A stretch of DNA of 64,000 nt from Rhipidocladum racemiflorum. Its lineage: Eukaryota > Streptophyta > Magnoliopsida > Poales > Poaceae. Made by a program: the position numbers and the translations under genes. A model generated the notes under the pieces. The model worked only from the letters and a program-made list of their open reading frames with translations. It searched no databases and was not told the origin of the DNA. The stretch is taken from assembly GCA_036346355.1 (NCBI GenBank), contig JAYEVF010000085.1, positions 62,001 through 126,000 on the forward strand, written 5' to 3'. This document shows, in pieces, positions 11,536 through 22,859 of this stretch. The stretch's first letter is position 1. Every line of letters begins with the position of its first letter.

Positions 11536-11699
11536 ATGAATCCCGGTAGCATCATCAAGTGGGAGATGGTGCCTTCTCCTCCCACTACAAAGCGTCTTCC
11601 GGAGGGTCGGTGCACATGATGGCGACTCTCTGCTCCTCAGCCGCCCTATGCTTGGGCGCCACCAGTAGCCTACTGGTGCCCGCAGCCGTCGGCTCCTCC

Positions 11700-14600
11700 T
11701 CAGATGCCTCCTCCACCCCCAGCTTTGTTGGGGCATCAACCGGGAGTCGGGGCTCCTACTGTCCTGGCGCCACCAGGGGTGTACGCCTTGCCGACCGCCG
11801 AGTCAGCCGGGCATCCAGAGGTGGTTTCAAGTACTTTGCTTGTGGATTCAATTGATGCCTTTGTTCTATTTGATTCCGGAGCATCCTATTCCTTTGTGTC
11901 GTCTGAGTTTGCTAGTAGAGCTAAGTTGGGAGTACAACGGATTTCTGAGTCTGTGTTAGTCAGTTCTCCTGGGGGTTTGATTGCTAGTTCTATGGTTTGC
12001 CCGGGTTGCACCATTGCCATTGATGATGATGTTTTCTTTGCCAATCTTATGGTGATCCAATTGGCTCGTTTTGATGTCATTTTGGGCATGGACTAGTTGC
12101 ATCAGTACCGTGCCAAGATCTGTTGCTTTGGGAGGACGGTTACCTTACAGGCCCCATCAGGGGTAGAGTTGATCTTTCAGGGTGGTATACCTTCCAGTTC
12201 CGTCTTTGCTTTGGCTAGTCTGTTTTCTTGTCGCCATTTGGGGCAGTTGGGTTTCCTCATGGCTATGTCAGAAAAGCCATCTTCTTCATTTTCCATTGAG
12301 GAGATTCCTGTAGTGAAGGAGTTTGTCGATGTTTTCCCTAACGAGTTGCCTGGTTTACCTCCTGTGAGGAATGTGGAGTTCCGTATCGATCTTGTTCCTG
12401 GCACTCGACCTATTTCTACCTCTCCATACCGCTTGGCTCGTCCTTTTCAAGATGAGTTTAAAAAGCAGTTGGAGGGTCTGTTGGCCAAGGGTTTTATTCG
12501 GCGCAGTGTGTCACCTTGGGGAGCACCTGTCCTCTTCGTTTCGAAGAAGGATGGAAGTTGGCGTATGTGCATTGATTATCGTGCTCTTAATCAAGTGATA
12601 GTCAAGAACAAGTACCCTTTGCCTCGCATCGAGGATCTGTTTGATCAATCAAGGGAGCAAAGGTGTTCTCCAAGATTGCAATCAGATCTGTGTGAGGGAG
12701 CAGGACATTGAGAAGACCGCTTTCTCCACTAGGTATGGGCATTATGAATTTAAAGTTATGTCTTTCGGACTAACTAATGCTCCTGCTGTTTTTATGGAGG
12801 CGATGAACAGTATGCTACACAAGTACCTTGATGAGTTTGTGGTAGTGTTCATCGATGATATTCTGGTTTACTCTAAATCAGAAGAGGAGCATGAGCGGCA
12901 TTTGAGGCTTGTCTTTGAGTACCTTGAGGGAGAATCAGTTCTTTGCTAAGCTGAAAAAGTGCGAGTTCTGGATTTCGAAGTGGGTTTTCTTGGCCACATC
13001 ATCAATCCGGAGGGCATATCTCAGAGATCCGAGCAAAGTCTCAAGAGTTTTGGATTGGAAGAGGCCTTCCAATGTCAAAGAGGTGCGTAGTTTCCTTGGG
13101 TTGGTGGCTACTATCGGCATTTTGTGCAGGATTTCTCTATCATTGCCAAGCCGTTTCGCAGATGACTCGAGAAGGGATGAAATTTCTGGACTCGCAGAGT
13201 GTGAGCACAAATTCTGCACTTTGAAGGAGAAGTTAGTGGATCGCTCCTGTTCTTACCCTTCCCGAGCTTGGGAAGCGCTTTCACTGCTTATTCTCGATGC
13301 TTCTCGTTTGGGACTTGGTTGTGTGCTCATGCAAGATGGCAAGGTGATTGCTTATGCATCGAGGCGCTTGAAAAGCATAAGCGTAACTATCCCACGCATG
13401 ATCTTGAGCTAGCCATTTGTGGTGTTTGCATTGAAGATATGGAGGCACTATCTCAGATGGTCAGTCTTGTGATATCTTCACTGATCACAAGAGCCTCAAG
13501 TACATCTTTACTCAGAAAGATTTGAACTTGAGGCAGAGGAGGTGGCTGGAATTGATAAAGGATTATGACCTCACTATCCAGTACCATCCGAGTAAGGCAA
13601 ATGTGGTGGCTGACGCTCTCAGTCGCAAGACAATGCCCCCTGTCATTGATTGTCTTGTTGCTGATTTTGAGCGATTGGGAGTCTCCTACTGCTTTGCGGG
13701 AACCGTGCAAGCTGAAACTCAATTTATTCTTGAGTCAGCGATTCCCGAGCGTGTGCGGGAGGCACAACAGCATGATCGTTTGCTCCAGCAGGTGAGAAAA
13801 CGCCTTGAGGATGGCAAGTCTGGAGACTTTACCATTGATGATGTGGGAGCTTTGAGGTTTCGTGGTCATCTCAGGCGTGCCTCGTAAATCCCAAGTGAAA
13901 GAGGATATTCTGAAAGAGGCTCATCGCACCAGACACGGTCCATCCCGGGAGACCAAGATGTACAGGGATTTGAAAAAGAATTTCTGGTGGAAAAGGATGA
14001 GAGTGGATATTGCCAAGTATGTGGCGTCTTGTGGAATTTTTTAGAAGATCAAGGCCGAACACAAGCGCCCTGCTGGTCTGTTGCAGCCATTGGAGATTCC
14101 TGTGTGGCCATGGGATGACATCTCTATGGATTTTGTGGTTGGCCTACCTCGTACTCCACGAGGGAAGGATGCTGTTTGGGTTGTGGTGGACCGTCTTAGC
14201 AAGTCTGCACACTTCATTTCCATCCGCACTACCCATTCAGCGAGCGAGTTGGCTCCCATCTATGTGCGTGAGGTTGAGAGATTGCATGGTGTGCCCAAGA
14301 CGATTATTTCTGATCGGGATGCGAAGTTTGTCTCCAAGTTTTGGGAGAGCTTGCAGAGTGCTTTGGGTACACAGCTTCGCCTTAGTATCGCTTTTCACCC
14401 TCGCATCGATGTGCGATCTGAGCGCACTATTCAGGCCTTGGAGGACATGCTCAGGGCCTGCGTGATGGCTTGGAAAGGTAGCTGGGAAGATCATTTGCCT
14501 TTGGCAGAGTTTGCTTATAAAAACAGCTATCATTCCAAAGATCCGGCTGCTCCTTATGAGGCATCAGATGGTCGGAAGTGCAGATCGCCGCTTTGTTGGG

Positions 14601-15172
14601 ATCTGTGGGCGAGAGAGCAGCTTCTTGGACCGGATTGGGTTCAGATCGCTGATCGCGTGGCGGAGGTACGGCAGAACTTTTTTGCAGCGCAGAGCAGACA
14701 GAAAATCTATGCTGATGTGAGGAGACGAGATTTGGAGTTTGAGGTGGGTGATAGCGTACTCTTGCGAGTATCTCCCACTAAGGGTGTGGTTCGATTTGGC
14801 ACCAAGGGAAAGCTCAGTCCGAGATATGTTGGGCCATTTCCTATCATCTCCCGAGTTGGTAAGCTGGCCTATCGTCTGGAGCTACCGGAGTCAATGCAAG
14901 GAGTGCATAATGTGTTCCATGTCTCGATGTTGAGGAAATACTTGCATGATCCGGAGTTGGTGGTTCCATTGGAACCATTAGTGCTTGAGCAGGACCTCAC
15001 CTTCGAGTCCCATCCTGTGAAAATTATGGAGACCTCGGAGCGAGTGATGAAGAATCGGACGCTCAAGTTCGTCAAAGTCCTGTGGTCACATCAGACCGAG
15101 AGACAAGCGACTTGGGAGCTGGAGTCTCGCATGCGCGAGAAGTATCCCGAGCTTTTCGCCTCAGGTATGTGA
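11700..15172 (+). pseudogene. A1 pol: protease, RT, RNase H, integrase, chromodomain-like tail; broken
   Basis: The protease has its DSGAS active site at 11872-11886, and a TAG at 12094-12096 stands where Trp is usual. RT fingers (APVLFVSKKDGSWRMCIDYR, 12523-12580) lead into a short deletion near 12660 that removes the motif A aspartate segment; FIDDILVYS (12848-12874) is intact. RNase H (LLILDASRLGLGCVL, then HPSKANVVADALSRK) is frameshifted between 13380 and 13520. The integrase zinc region (13900-14045) has lost its second CxxC cysteine and has a TAG at 14041-14043. The core keeps D in MDFVVGLP (14129), D in SDRDAKF (14312) and E in SERTIQ (14420). The C terminus (GKLSPRYVGPFPI, VFHVSMLRKY) ends in a chromodomain-like segment (VKVLWSH.TERQATWELE, 15060-15130), the hallmark of chromoviruses, thought to guide integration to heterochromatin. 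Confidence 0.88.
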
Positions 15173-15245
15173 TGTGAAACCTAGCTATCTTTTGCTTTGA
15201 TGGGTTGCGTATTGGTGTGTCTTGGATTCGAGGTCGAATCCTGTT

Positions 15246-15258
15246 GAAGGGGGGAGGA
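15246..15258 (+). promoter_or_regulatory. A1 polypurine tract
   Basis: GAAGGGGGGAGGA directly precedes the 3' LTR start TGTGACACC, as needed for plus-strand priming. Confidence 0.85.
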
Positions 15259-16964
15259 TGTGACACCACGGAGTGTCGTAACCTTATATCATGGCCACGG
15301 GGATCCTTGGGGTTGGTCTAGGTTCTGTTCTAAGGGTTATTATCATGTTTTTATATCAATTTGTGGTGCTGTAGTTGGGTAGATTAGATGGAATCTTGAG
15401 TTTGCCACGTTCTCTGTTTCGGGCAGCATGAGCAGTCGACCTAGGGTTTGGGTTTTCGCCAATTTAGATTCGGAATTTGGTCGTCTACCTGTAGAAGAAG
15501 TTGTAGGTAATTCAATACCTTTCAGTGGGTTAAACAACGTCCAATTCCGCCCAGCCGTTTAAAAGTTATGCTCGTTTTACCGAACGTGTTAAAAACTGTG
15601 ACGTGATTGGAACATATCACGGTATTCTGTAGATTAAACCACTTTAGATTCCGAATCAGTCTATCCGTATACTTAGAAAAAGTTAGGAAATTTCCTAAGC
15701 TATGCGAGGATGTACTCGTTTAATTGATTCGGAGTCTTAAAACCTGAGTTATGCCTTTTGGAAGGCTGCTGTCCCGACGGGACAGAACCTCTGCTTTTGG
15801 GTTTTGCTAGTAGTTTGCGATGTCGGGTAGAAGAGGGTTTGCGTACTGTTTTGTGGACATGATTGTGAGTGTGTGGTACCTATGTGCAGGTGGTGTGACC
15901 CCGGGAGTGCCTTTTACTTCTCGCCAATCCGTCGCCCGTGGTTGAGGCAAGTGTATTGGAATGGGTAGCGGGTTGTAGTTTGCTAGCTTGGTTGAGATTG
16001 AAATTGAATATATGATATGTTCACATGCCATGTTTTAATGATTGCCATTTTATATGATGAATATGCTTATTATGTTATGATGCCATGTGTTAAAGTACAA
16101 GTTATTTATGATGTTGGCATGTTTGCATACATGGCATGATACATGGCCCGGGCGGTGAGAAAGTCATAACTAGTCCGGGGAAGGTCGGTGAGAAAGTTAT
16201 GACTATTCCGGAGAGCCAATGAGTAAGTCCTACATCGTGATTCCATTCACCGCGGTGTATGGAAGCGAGGAGTAGGCACCCTCCATCTTCGGGATGGAAG
16301 GGGGGAGAGGGTGCACACCGACGGGTGTGTACTCAACCATACCGGTATGAGTTTCCAAGGAGACATGAGCACCGCATCGCATTGCATACATAATGATGAT
16401 GATAATGATATGTGATCATGAATGAGATGATAGACATGATGTGAGTTGTTGTAGCCATGTAATTGTTCTTTTGTACCATTGCAATATACTTGCTGAGTGT
16501 TGAACTCACGCTTGTGCTTTCTTGTTGTTTTTAGGTACCATGAGACCGGCATGAGGGAAAGGGGAATAGCCACACCTCTACATGTAGCTTCACTCATTTG
16601 TTCCCACAAGTCATTCAATTGGGTCTTGATAATAACTAAGTGTGATGCTTATTGATTTATGGTTTAGTTTTGCGTTATGAGAGTCTTATTGTTCGTTTGG
16701 CTCATGGAGACATTGAATGCTTGGAATTAGACTTATATTGTTGTCATGCCTTTAATTATTGCTATTTTAGATGCCTCTCATATTGCCATATATTGCTATG
16801 CTTTTGTTGTTCCTTCAATTCATGGATAAACAAAGGAGATGCTGCCGAAATTTTCGGTTTTAGCATTTACTCCTTTGCTGTAATTTATCTTACTTTATGG
16901 TATTTAGATGTTGTTTAGCCTATGTTTGGTAGCATTCAGGCATGCTAGATGCCGGGGTGTTACA
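15259..16964 (+). repeat. A1 3' LTR (1706 bp, internally deleted)
   Basis: It is nearly identical to the 5' LTR except that about 518 bp are missing: after accttatat (15289) it jumps to atggccac (15291), skipping what is 7865-8382 in the 5' LTR. Related LTRs (B2, and A2 from 63313) have the GC-rich segment, so this is a deletion. It keeps a perfect CTGTCCCG-A-CGGGACAG hairpin at about 15768-15786. Confidence 0.9.
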
Positions 16965-18976
16965 CCAATACTCTTAGCCATTAAGGATTTCATATTCACC
17001 AAATCCTGGAAAGTCGAACACTTTTGACATAAGTTACAGCATTCAACCTTTGTTCAATTATCTTCTAGTATTCACATAACCACTATTGGTCAAATTAACA
17101 GTGTACTCTAAACCATATCTATCTTATGACAATCAACAAGGAGAACCACGTCCTCGCAACTTTAGCACAATTAACTTATCAGTTAACTCAACATGAGACA
17201 CATATCAACATCTTCTTTTGGTCTATTAACCATGACGACCCATCATTCGTACAACTTGTTATTCCAAGCTTAAAACGCATCACTTCACTTTTATTCCAGC
17301 GCAATCAACAAAGACCATTCGTATAATCCCTAAGTCACATATTCCATATCCCCAGTTCACTCCACCAATAAATAATTCTAAACACGCGACACGACCTCCT
17401 CTAGATATCCTTCATAAATACGGATCCTAGACAGACGTTCTATATCCCTATTCTTTGATTACACATCGATCAAATCATTTTGTCAATCTACAGTTTAATT
17501 GACCCATAAACAACATAAACCAACAATCCTCATGTCGTTACACCATCATACTCCGGTGCTTTACACCACCACCTTGCTATAATAAGTCATCGATCAGAAG
17601 ATTCTAGACCATCTAAACCGAGATCTATACTACAGTTCTTGAACTTTGAATTAATTTCAGGACTCACCACACTCTGCATAAAATACTTATCAACTTTCAC
17701 TTTAGATCAATTATCATTTCCTTTATTCCTCCTTTATCAACATAATCGTTTTAGGTTGTCTTCAAACAACCAACAACCTCACTTTAACCAAATTGGTAGT
17801 TTACATCACCTCGATGTTCTAACTACACAACACAGACATACAAATTTCTAAACACCCTCACGGGTCACCTACCCTTGACAAACAGGATGCAACCCCAATC
17901 TTTAAAGGTAACCACAGCTCTAACAAGAACGAACACCGATATTCAGTTTCTCCTTTCTAGAAAAGAAAGAAAAACAAAACCCAAACAGAATTACAAGAGA
18001 GATCAACTCTCAAATTCCTAGACTCTGGTAACAAAAGCTCTTCCAATTAAACACCAAACTCCAAACTTCCACGAAAGAAGAGGGTTTTCAAAGATAATTT
18101 CCCAAAAAAGTGAAACGACGAGATCAAATACCCCTTACTCTTACAAAGACACAGAACCTCAGCCCTCACAACTAGGTCTGGCACAACACAACAATAACCC
18201 TTTTTAACCTCAAAGAAAGACAAACATAAGAATAAATCGATAACTTTCTCCGTAAAGCAGCCAACAAAACCGAGTGTCAAAGCCGAAATGGCCACCAAAA
18301 GAGGCGCAACACTAAACTCTTCTTCTTGGTCTTCAACCAAAAAAGACAAAACCAAGAACCGCCGAAGGAACAATCAGCGAAAATCCAATACCAAACACTT
18401 TTCCTTTGATTTCAACCAAATAAGACCAAGAAAACCAACCAAAACTGATCGTTAGAACGGTAAAGAAAATCCGAAAGGGTCTACCACCAACTCTTCTATT
18501 TAACTCCAACCAACTTCCCGATCTACGACAGAAAAGACAAGCACTCTCCCGCACAGGAGGTTATTAGCCCTTCGGTAATGGCTCTAACCGCCACACCGCC
18601 AAACCACAACCTTACTATGAACAAAAAGGTGACCGAAACCTTTCGGCACCACAACCTCACTTAATCACAATAACAAGAATAACTCAATCTATTCCTTCCA
18701 TGAACATAGCAACATACATTATCAAATGTAGCATTCACATCAAGGCTTAAATACAACATTTAAGCGTAAAGCAACAATACCCATACCCTTTTCCTACTGT
18801 GCACTAGAGTGTGTCAAGTTTTAAATTAATTAATTAACCAAAACACGTTTTAATGTTGCTATCTTATGGAAAAATTTTAAGTATAACCTAAGCCATGTTT
18901 CTAGGTTATCCCAAATTAAAATTTTAGTTGACCCTATGGTATTTCACTAAGTTCAAGCACCACATACCTGAAGCCC
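16965..18976 (-). other. B1 interior, non-coding 5' half with leader
   Basis: It begins with the right CCAAT copy of A1. The last 500 bp (18480-18976) on the minus strand match the leader of B2 (62475-63000), for example catggcttaggttatac, gatagcaacattaaaac and agggtatgggtattgttgct. A frame of 108 codons on the minus strand (18047-18373) has a counterpart in B2 but changes mostly amino-acid-altering positions, so it is not taken as a gene. Confidence 0.6.
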
Positions 18977-18988
18977 GCTCTGATAGCA
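18977..18988 (-). promoter_or_regulatory. B1 primer binding site (initiator tRNA-Met, one mismatch)
   Basis: On the minus strand TGCTATCAGAGCGGGC follows the LTR end by two bases. It differs from the A1 site by one base. The copia element lies exactly between this site and the B1 5' LTR. Confidence 0.8.
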
Positions 18989-18992
18989 ACTG

Positions 18993-20798
18993 TGTGAAAT
19001 CATGTGCTGAAAAATTGGCTTTGAACTGAAAAATTAACTTAGAATTGGATTTGCAAAATGTGCTTGTGCATGTGTTTGACAATTTGACAAGAAAGCGATA
19101 AAGTTACGCATTAGCGCTGACAAAGTTCTCAAGAAACAAGAAGTTTCCCATCTGCGACAGACAGATGTTTTTGAGTCTGTTGTGAACATGTTTTTGAGCC
19201 CATGACCAAGTCATTTTCACATGTACAACTGACAGCTTTTCTTGGTCCGTTGTGAACAAGCTTTTCGGTTTGGATAATTTCTTGGAACCAAGATTTTCAC
19301 ATGTACAACGGACTAATTCTTTTTGTCCGTCGTGAATGGACTTTTTCTAGGGTTTTACTTTTGTGAAACCGAGCGTGCTGCGTTCTGCGCGGACAAGCTT
19401 CCGGGGTCCGTTGTGAACTTGTTTTGAGCTCATGACCGGCCATTTTTAGCATGTACAACGGACCAACTTTGTTTGTCCGCTGTGAATGTGTTTTTCCGCT
19501 TGGTTGGCTTCTTGGAACAGAAACTTTTCTTTATACAACGGACCAACTTTGTTTGTCCGTCGTGAATGCGTTTTAAGCCAATTAGGGTTTTGAGCGATTT
19601 GGATTTGAATTTTGAATGTGAATTTGAAATTTGTGATGATTTCATGATGCTTCTTTTGAAGTGGACTTTATGCAATACTCATGTGAGTAGTTGCATGGAT
19701 TGACATTGAGTCAAGTCGTGGACTTGTGCTCGGATTTGTTTGTGGTTTGTTCATGTGCGGTATTGCTCGAAGACGAATGTGGTCGATGACGGGACCGGAA
19801 CTAGGTTCATGGAGGAACTGAGGTTCGACTAGGTTCAGGAGGAACCGAGGTCTTGGTGGTCAAGGATGTCATGCGCGGACGCTCGGGCTAAGAGAATGGT
19901 GCACATGAAGAATGGTTAGTCACGTGAGAATGGCAGGAGGTCATTCGCGTGCAAAGTGTTAGTCACGTGAGTATGGCAGGTGGCCATACGCGTGCAAAGT
20001 GTTAGTCACGTGAGTATGGTAGGGTTGCCATACGCGTGCAAGAGTTGTACTCGGCCAGGTTGGGCCAAGTAGAGTTGTGTTGAATCTGATTCCTTTTAGG
20101 GAATAGGAATCGTATTCAGAACTCCTTGTGGGTTGGTGCTTTAAATAGGAGGGGTTGTCTCCTGTTGAAGAGCATCGAATTGAGGAGAGCTAGGCGCATA
20201 GAGCCTTGGGCTCAAAGTTTAGGGTTTGTACTCTTTTGATGGGAGTACTTTAGACAAAAGAAATAAAGATCAATTCTTCTAGTTCCCGCATTGCTTCAAC
20301 GTTCTCTTTTTGGTTCTTGTTTGCATGCTTGTTCTAGTTCTAGATTGGTTTTTGTTCTTTAAGTTTTATCTTGAATTGATCCATCAAAAACCTCTCTAGG
20401 GTATTGATCTAGTGTTTCTCAAAGTCTAGTTGATCAATCTTTTGTCGTTCTTGTTTAATCTTGAAGTTTTGATTAGATTGATTCTCGTCAAGTTCTGGAT
20501 CAGCAAGCTTGCGAAGCTCATAACTTTTGATCCGAAAGTCCGATCGAGCTGATTCTTTTTGGGTTCGATTCGTATTGGAATCTAGTTTCTTGTGTCCAAA
20601 TTTCAGATCGTTTCGACGGTTGGATCTCCGGGAATTCTTGTTTTACCGAACCTCTATCATTCTGTTTTTGTCGAAAACGAGGCAATTATTTGGTTCTGTT
20701 TTGGGGTGAACTTTTAGTAGATCAAGAATTTGGTTTTAGCTTCCGCACAATCATTCACCCCCCCTCTGATTGCTATATTCGTATACTTCGATCCTACA
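18993..20798 (+). repeat. copia-1 5' LTR
   Basis: Its first 600 bp hold four to five degenerate units of the type ACATGTACAACGGACcaac...tttGTCCGTTGTGAA, in which CAACGGAC and GTCCGTTG are inverted arms. Three units of cacgtgagtatggcaggtggccatacgcgtgcaaagtgttagt follow (19918-20040). The promoter and polyadenylation signals are listed separately. It ends GATCCTACA. Confidence 0.9.
20141..20267 (+). promoter_or_regulatory. copia-1 LTR promoter (TATA) and polyadenylation signal
   Basis: TTAAATAGGA at 20141-20150 is a TATA-type box in a GC-richer setting, and AATAAA at 20262-20267 could end the R region. The same pair is repeated in the 3' LTR (28377-28386 and about 28498). The transcript would start around 20170. 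Confidence 0.5.
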
Positions 20799-20800
20799 AG

Positions 20801-20816
20801 TGGTATCAGAGCAAGG
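20801..20816 (+). promoter_or_regulatory. copia-1 primer binding site (initiator tRNA-Met)
   Basis: TGGTATCAGAGCAAGG follows the LTR end after two bases and fits the initiator tRNA-Met 3' end. Confidence 0.9.
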
Positions 20817-20850
20817 TTTCTCTAATCTATCTTAACCGGTGATTAGATCA

Positions 20851-22820
20851 ATGGATCGTTATTCGACAAAACCATGTGTGTTCGATGGTGTTGATTTTCA
20901 GTTTTGGAAGGCCAAGATGGAGGCGTTTCATCCAAGCACAAGGCTTCACAATTTGGGAGAAGGTCTACAAGCCATATGAAGTCCCCGCAAACGCACAACG
21001 CCAACGACACCAATCGCACACATGTTGAAGCAAATAGCAAGGCGCGCAACTTGATCATCCAAGGCTTGGGACGCAATGACTTTGATCGTGGTGGTTCATC
21101 TTCGATCCGCATATGAGGTATGGAAATCTCTTTGTGATTACCATGAGGGTTCTAACACTGTCAAAGAGGTTCGCCAAGATATTTACAAAAAGAATACATG
21201 CTTTGAGATGAAACCTAGTGAATCAGAGATGACTTCTTTGCTGCGTTTCAATAAAATTCTTAGCAATCTACGTGTTGTTGGAGTTAGCTACACCGATGCT
21301 GAAAATGCTCGACAATTGCTTAGTGCTTTGGACATGTCGGTGTGGGAGATGAAAGTAACATCTATACAAGAATCTACTACCATGAGCACACTCACATTAG
21401 ATGTTCTTTACTCTAAGTTGAAAACTCATGAGTTGGATGTTCTTGCCAGGAAGGGTAACATTAAATCAATTGCTTTGATCTCTAACCCTAACATGTCAAA
21501 TGCAAATTCTTCTTCTAGCTTTGCCTTGTCTTCCATGTCTTCTTTAACAGATGAGCAACTTGAAGAGTTTCCTGAAGAAGATCTCGGCACTACTCTCTTC
21601 TCGCTTTAACAAAGCTTTGCGTAATGTGAGAATGAGAAAGAGAGGTGGTCCTCCAAGATGCTATGAGTGTGGTGACCTCAACCATATTCGCACAAATTGT
21701 CCTAAGCTTGCAGGAAAAACATCAAAGGAGGAGAAGGACAACGGCGTATGAAGGAATGAGAAGAAAAGGTTCTCACAAATGATAGGAAGAAGAAGAGCTT
21801 TATCAACCGCAAGGTGGTTCACCGAGTTCTTTCCGCTCTTGAACAAGTCAATTTGAGCGATGTGGACTCGGAGAGCAGCGAAGATGATGCAACTCCAAGC
21901 AAGCATGATTTGATAGGACTATGTCTCATGGCAAGCAGCAAGGATAGCCTCACCGAGGACGATCACGACAAATGACTTCAATGAGGTAGATCCTCTTATG
22001 ATGAATTAGCTATTCTTTCGTTGCTCGTCTTGGAAAATTGCTTGACAAACGTGATAAGAAAATTAAGAAACATGATTTCATTATTGAATCATTGAATGCT
22101 GAAATTGCTAGACTTAAGACTTTGATTCCTAGTGATGATACTTGCAAATCATGTGACTTAATTTACAATGAGCTCACCTTGCTTAGGAAAGAACATGCTC
22201 TTTTGTTGCATCTAAATGAGAAAATGAGAAACATGTTGTACATGCTAGCTGTTCACCGATGATTTGCATAGTTCAACTTCTTGTTCTAAATGCTCAACTC
22301 TTGAATTAAAATTGAAAGATGCAAATGCTAGGGTTTCTCAATTAACTGATAATTTGCTTTCACATGAAATTCTCTCATGCTCAACTTGTCGCAAACAAAA
22401 AGGAAAAGTAGATGTTCCCTGCAATAATTGTTTAACTCTTGCTAAGAAAGTTGATTACTTGCAAAATTCTTTGGAACGTTTCACTAATGGCAAGAAGAAG
22501 TTGAACATGATTTTGGATCAATCTAAGGTTAGCACAAACAAGAGAGGTTTAGGTTTTGATCCTTATGCCACATATGAAACTAAACCTCGTGACCGTTGAT
22601 CGAGGCTCCTTGCAAAATTGAGTTATCTAATGAGCCTAAGAAAATTGCTTTTCAATCACTGGTTTTTTATCTTCTACTATGATGAATGCAAAATGTGCTT
22701 TTCTTGTTAAAGCTAAACATCATGTCAAGTACACTTGCACTCATTGTGGTAGAGATGGACACTTAGTAGATTTTTGCTTTAGACTAGCCAAACAAAGAAA
22801 AGAAGAAAAGAACTAAGGCT
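20851..22820 (+). pseudogene. copia-1 gag with coiled coil and two zinc knuckles, frameshifted
   Basis: It starts MDRYSTKPCVFDGVDFQFWK (ATG at 20851). The first frameshift is at about 20930 and others occur near 21110 and 21590. The gag core (LRSAYEVWKSLCDYHEG, FEMKPSESEM, 21085-21250) leads to knuckle 1, CYECGDLNHIRTNC (21659-21700). A charged coiled-coil region follows (22020-22600: LLDKRDKKIKKHDF, LNAEIARLKTL, LTLLRKEHALL, with several CxxC pairs), then knuckle 2, CTHCGRDGHLVDFC (22736-22776). A long gag with a second knuckle behind a coiled coil resembles Sireviruses. It is not functional as read. Confidence 0.8.
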
Positions 22821-22859
22821 AGGTCAAATTTCAGCAAAGCACATTTTATGCGCCTAGAG

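Larger units (their letters stand above)
7834..16964 (+). mobile_element. Ty3/gypsy chromovirus-type retrotransposon A1
   Basis: Both ends are clear: TGTAACACCACGG at 7834 and GGGGTGTTACA ending at 16964, flanked by a perfect 5-bp duplication CCAAT (7829-7833 and 16965-16969). Inside come an initiator-Met primer site, gag with zinc knuckles, protease, RT, RNase H, integrase and a chromodomain-like tail, in the gypsy order, then a polypurine tract. The domain content suggests the Tekay/Del chromoviruses, which is inferred rather than shown. Several stops and frameshifts make this copy non-functional. It is nested in the interior of B1 in the opposite orientation. Confidence 0.92.

Noticed and set aside
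18047..18373. 108-codon minus-strand frame in B1 with a counterpart at 63009-63230 in B2
   Set aside because: The two copies share a short peptide, but most base differences in it change amino acids, so there is no sign of selection for a protein.
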